Source: Bradyrhizobium ivorense (lineage in GTDB: Bacteria > Pseudomonadota > Alphaproteobacteria > Rhizobiales > Xanthobacteraceae). From it: 64,000 nt of DNA. The stretch spans positions 868,001 through 932,000 of the forward strand of contig NZ_CAADFC020000016.1 in NCBI RefSeq assembly GCF_900696085.1, given 5' to 3'. Both the position numbers and the translations under genes were made by a program. Numbering within the stretch: the stretch's first letter is position 1; each line of letters starts with the position of its first letter. This document shows positions 61,494 to 64,000 of this stretch, one piece after another. Below the pieces are notes generated by a model, which did not search any database, was not told the DNA's origin, and was given only the letters and a program-made list of their open reading frames with translations.

Positions 61494-61593
61494 TGTCATC
61501 ACCCGCGAAAGCGGGTGATCCAGTATTCCAGAGGCTTTGCAGTTTCATCGAGAGGCCGCGGCGTACTGGATACCCAGCTTTCGCGGGTATGAC
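61494..61593. repeat. Dispersed palindromic repeat (CCCGGTCAAGCCGGG family), copy 4, inverted and divergent
   Basis: TGTCATCACCCGCGAAAGCG ... GATCCAGTATTCCAGAGGC ... GAGAGGCCGCGGCGTACTGG ... TTTCGCGGGTATGAC. The CCAGTATTCCAGAG and GGCCGCGGCGTACTGG blocks match the 50.5- and 57.6-kb copies in reverse orientation, but the terminal stem has a different sequence (CCCGCGAAAGCGGG) that still pairs. Confidence 0.75.
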
Positions 61594-61627
61594 GCCGGGC
61601 ATGTGAAGCGAGCAGCCGTCGCGCGCC

Positions 61628-61900
61628 TCAAGGCCGGTTCGGATTGTTCAGCATGTATTCGCCGAGATCGCGCTGCCGGCGGTCGTAGCGGGCTTCGGCG
61701 TTCTGGCGCTGCACGTCGCGGTCCTTGCGGCAGGCGACATATTCGGGCGTGCCGACCGCAACCTTGCCATTGGCCTGGCAGTACTGATCGTCATCGCCCA
61801 TGCTAGCCGCGACCGGCGAGTTGCCGCGCTCGAGGCAGCCGGTGAGCAGCGGCAGCGCGAGCAGCAATGCGAAGGGTACGCGTGCGGAAAAGGATCGCAT
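61628..61900 (-). CDS. Small lipoprotein of unknown function
   Basis: 90 aa. Signal peptide SFSARVPFALLLALPLLTGC with lipobox LLTGC, so Cys22 is probably lipidated. The mature part is short and polar (YCQANGKVAVGTPEYVACRKDRDVQRQNAEARYDRRQRDLGEYM), with two further Cys that could form a disulphide and a basic helix. The long frame upstream of ATG 61900 is repeat DNA, not coding. No function recognised. Confidence 0.78.
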   Translation of the reverse strand: MRSFSARVPFALLLALPLLTGCLERGNSPVAASMGDDDQYCQANGKVAVGTPEYVACRKDRDVQRQNAEARYDRRQRDLGEYMLNNPNRP

Positions 61901-62051
61901 CCGGTGGTCCGTATCTGGTGGCGATATGACGTGAGGCCGGAAATGACCCGGCAATCCATCAAAATCAAGGCCGTTTTGCTTCCGGATGGGTTTCGGTGGG
62001 GCGGTCAGGAGTTGCACGATGGTGCGCTCAATCGAGGACCTCGCCCGGGGC

Positions 62052-62209
62052 TCCCCCCTCTCCCCAACCCTCCCCCGCAAGGGGGGAGGGAGCCTGACCA
62101 GCGTGCTCACCTCACTCGTGACAGATGACGTCGAGCACTGCCCAACGTGAGGGACGCACCGGTGGACGGGTTCCCTCCCCCCTTGCGGGGGAGGGTTAGG
62201 GAGAGGGGT
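62052..62209. repeat. Palindromic CTCTCCCCAACCCTCCCCCG repeat
   Basis: Left arm CCCTCTCCCCAACCCTCCCC near 62056 and right arm GGGGAGGGTTAGGGAGAGGG ending near 62208 pair closely; each arm also has a GCAAGGGGGGAGGG hairpin. It belongs to the same structural class as 57895-58024 but with a different sequence. Confidence 0.8.
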
Positions 62210-62240
62210 GGCCACACGACGTGCTCCCTCGATTGAACTT

Positions 62241-62289
62241 TCATTGCAAGCGAAGCGCGCGAAGGCGTCGCTTCACTCCTCGCAATGAC
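62241..62289. repeat. Short TCATTGC..GCAATGA palindrome
   Basis: TCATTGCAAGCGAAGCGCGC ... GCGTCGCTTCACTCCTCGCAATGA, a degenerate short relative of the 57529-57610 repeat. It abuts the 3' end of prpE (stop at 62292) and may end that transcript. Confidence 0.7.
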
Positions 62290-62291
62290 GA

Positions 62292-64000
62292 TCACACCTT
62301 CCCCTTCAGCGCATCGCCGATCTCATCCAGCACCTTCGGATCCTCGATCGTCGCCGGCATGGTCCAGGGCTCGCCGTCGGCGATCTTCTTGATGGTGCCG
62401 CGCAGGATTTTGCCGGAGCGGGTTTTCGGCAACCGCGCCACCGTGATCGCGAGCTTGAAGGCGGCGACCGGGCCGAGCTTGTCGCGGACCAGCGCCACCA
62501 CCTCCTTCTCGACATCGTCGGGGCTCTTGCTGACGCCCGCCTTCAGCACCAGGAAACCGCAGGGCACCTCGCCCTTGATGTTGTCCTTGATGCCGAGCAC
62601 GGCGCATTCGGCGACGTCGGGATGCGAGGCAAGAATCTCCTCCATGCCGCCGGTGGAGAGCCGATGTCCCGCGACATTGATGATGTCGTCGGTGCGGCCC
62701 ATCACCCAGACATAGCCGTCCTGGTCGCGGTAGCCGGCGTCCGAGGTCTTGTAGTAGCCGGGGAATTCCGACAGGTAGGCCTCCTTGAAGCGATCGTCCT
62801 GCTGCCACAGCGTCGGCAGGCAGGCCGGCGGCATCGGCAGCTTGATCACGATCGAGCCCATGGTGCCCGCCGGCACCGGCTTTGCCGCTTCGTCCACCAC
62901 GTCGACCTGGTAGCCCGGCATCGGCACCGTCGGCGAGCCATGCTTGACCGGCAGCATGCCGAGGCCGACCGGATTGCCGGCGATGCACCAGCCGGTCTCG
63001 GTCTGCCACCAGTGATCGATCACGGGCACCTTGAGCTGCTGCTCCGCCCATTCCACCGTCGGCGGATCGGCGCGCTCGCCGGCAAGGAACAGCGTGCGGA
63101 AGCTCGACAGATCGTACTTGCGGATCAGTCTGCCCTCGGGGTCTTCCTTCTTGATGGCGCGGAACGCGGTCGGCGCGGTGAACAGCGCCACCGCTCTGTG
63201 CTCGCTTATCACGCGCCAGAACGCGCCGGCGTCGGGCGTGCCGACCGGCTTGCCCTCATACATGATCGAGGTCGCGCCATGGATCAGCGGGCCGTAGACG
63301 ATGTAGCTGTGGCCGACCACCCAGCCGATGTCGGAGCCGCACCACCAGACCTCGCCCGGCTTGACGCCATAGAGGTTGTACATCGACCATTTCAGCGCAA
63401 CGAGATGCCCGCCATTGTCGCGCACCACGCCCTTCGGAACGCCCGTGGTGCCGGACGTGTAGAGGATGTAGAGCGGATCGGTCGCCAGCACCGGCACGCA
63501 GGGTGCGGCCTTGCCGGCGTCGAGGGCGGTGCGGCGCAACGTCGCCCAGTCATGGTCGCGGCCCGCGGTGAGCTCGCAGCCGTGCTGCGGCCGCTGCAGG
63601 ATGATGCAGGCCTCGGGCTTCGCGCCGGCAAGCCGGATCGCCTCGTCGAGCAGCGGCTTGTATTGCACGATGCGGCCGGGCTCGAGCCCGCAACTCGCCG
63701 AGAAGATCAGTTTTGGCTTGGCGTCGTCGATCCGGCTCGCCAGCTCCTTGGCCGCAAAGCCGCCGAACACCACGCTGTGCACCGCGCCGATCCGCGCGCA
63801 AGCCAGCATCGCGACCACGGCCTCCGGCACCATCGGCATATAGAGGATAACGCGATCGCCCTTGGCCACGCCGAAATCCTGCATCACGGCAGCGAGCGCC
63901 TGCACCTCTTTCAGGAGCTCGGCATAGGTGAATTTGGTGATGGTGTTGGTCAGCGTCGAATCGTGCAGCAGCGCAACCTGGCCGGCGCGGCCGCCGGCGA
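62292..64000 (-). CDS. prpE: Propionyl-CoA synthetase (PrpE-type acetyl-CoA synthetase family), N-terminus outside window
   Basis: About 569 C-terminal codons of a minus-strand gene open to the window edge; the beginning lies beyond 64000. Motifs: YTSGTTGVPKGVVRDNGGHLVALKWSMYNLYGVKPGEVWWCGSDIGWVVGHSYIVYGPL, DHWWQTETGW, GRTDDIINVAGHRLSTGGMEEIL and catalytic Lys in KTRSGKILRGTIKKIADGE. GHSYIVYGPLIHGA and the overall size fit PrpE better than AcsA. It activates propionate (and acetate) to the CoA ester. Confidence 0.9.
   Translation of the reverse strand, partial: AGGRAGQVALLHDSTLTNTITKFTYAELLKEVQALAAVMQDFGVAKGDRVILYMPMVPEAVVAMLACARIGAVHSVVFGGFAAKELASRIDDAKPKLIFSASCGLEPGRIVQYKPLLDEAIRLAGAKPEACIILQRPQHGCELTAGRDHDWATLRRTALDAGKAAPCVPVLATDPLYILYTSGTTGVPKGVVRDNGGHLVALKWSMYNLYGVKPGEVWWCGSDIGWVVGHSYIVYGPLIHGATSIMYEGKPVGTPDAGAFWRVISEHRAVALFTAPTAFRAIKKEDPEGRLIRKYDLSSFRTLFLAGERADPPTVEWAEQQLKVPVIDHWWQTETGWCIAGNPVGLGMLPVKHGSPTVPMPGYQVDVVDEAAKPVPAGTMGSIVIKLPMPPACLPTLWQQDDRFKEAYLSEFPGYYKTSDAGYRDQDGYVWVMGRTDDIINVAGHRLSTGGMEEILASHPDVAECAVLGIKDNIKGEVPCGFLVLKAGVSKSPDDVEKEVVALVRDKLGPVAAFKLAITVARLPKTRSGKILRGTIKKIADGEPWTMPATIEDPKVLDEIGDALKGKV

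Noticed and set aside
61901..62215. Long N-terminal extension of the small lipoprotein frame
   Set aside because: It translates the palindromic repeat DNA; the signal peptide and lipobox begin only at 61900.

Overview
The window looks like chromosomal DNA from a Bradyrhizobium-type alphaproteobacterium (Nitrobacteraceae). The reasons are high GC, a C4-dicarboxylate/PHB gene set, an NdvA-type glucan exporter, a DUF1013 (TrcR-type) regulator, an ispH-thrB-rnhA block, and many palindromic intergenic repeats of the kind common in these genomes. This assignment is inference from gene content. No rRNA gene, intact tRNA gene, transposase, integrase or CRISPR array is visible.

Region 1 (1-9.3 kb). 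A long minus-strand operon is divergent from a GntR/FCD regulator. In transcription order it encodes an alpha/beta hydrolase, an isochorismatase-family amidase, two paralogous NodB-fold (PuuE-like) hydrolases flanking a fumarylpyruvate-hydrolase-like FAH protein, and a Liv-type ABC importer (H, M, K, G, start of F). The genes are mostly joined by 4-bp overlaps. It reads as uptake plus stepwise hydrolysis of an unidentified amide or N-heterocyclic compound.

Region 2 (9.3-14 kb). kdgT, a DUF1537 acid-sugar kinase, pdxA2 and a DeoR regulator form a probable D-threonate/D-erythronate operon. A 35-nt fragment matching initiator tRNA-Met lies at 14.09 kb, between this accessory DNA and the next block. 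An orphan tenA follows.

Region 3 (15-33.7 kb). Eleven recognisable genes lie on one strand: aceE-aceF-lpd-dctA-phaA-phaB-maeB-ndh-(two tiny ORFs)-dctB-dctD-phaC. Together they encode C4-dicarboxylate sensing and import, malate to pyruvate with NADPH, pyruvate to acetyl-CoA with NADH, NADH disposal through NDH-2, and polyhydroxybutyrate synthesis. This is a complete dicarboxylate-to-PHB module.

Region 4 (34-46.5 kb). This holds a signal-less ModA-like protein with a LigI-like hydrolase, a TetR/O-methyltransferase pair with a dyad between them, two Pro/Ala-rich exported proteins, two nitronate monooxygenases, an acyl-CoA ligase, a thioesterase and a hybrid histidine kinase.

Region 5 (46.7-64 kb). 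This is mostly housekeeping: a frameshifted exported-protein gene, a DedA-like membrane protein, a HisE-like pyrophosphatase, a Gly/Tyr-rich exported protein, an orphan NMT1-like binding protein, NdvA, a DacF-type carboxypeptidase, FadD, DUF924, a 1-Cys peroxiredoxin, RNase HI, ThrB, IspH, the TrcR-like regulator, a small lipoprotein and the start-truncated PrpE. Several families of palindromic repeats fill the gaps.
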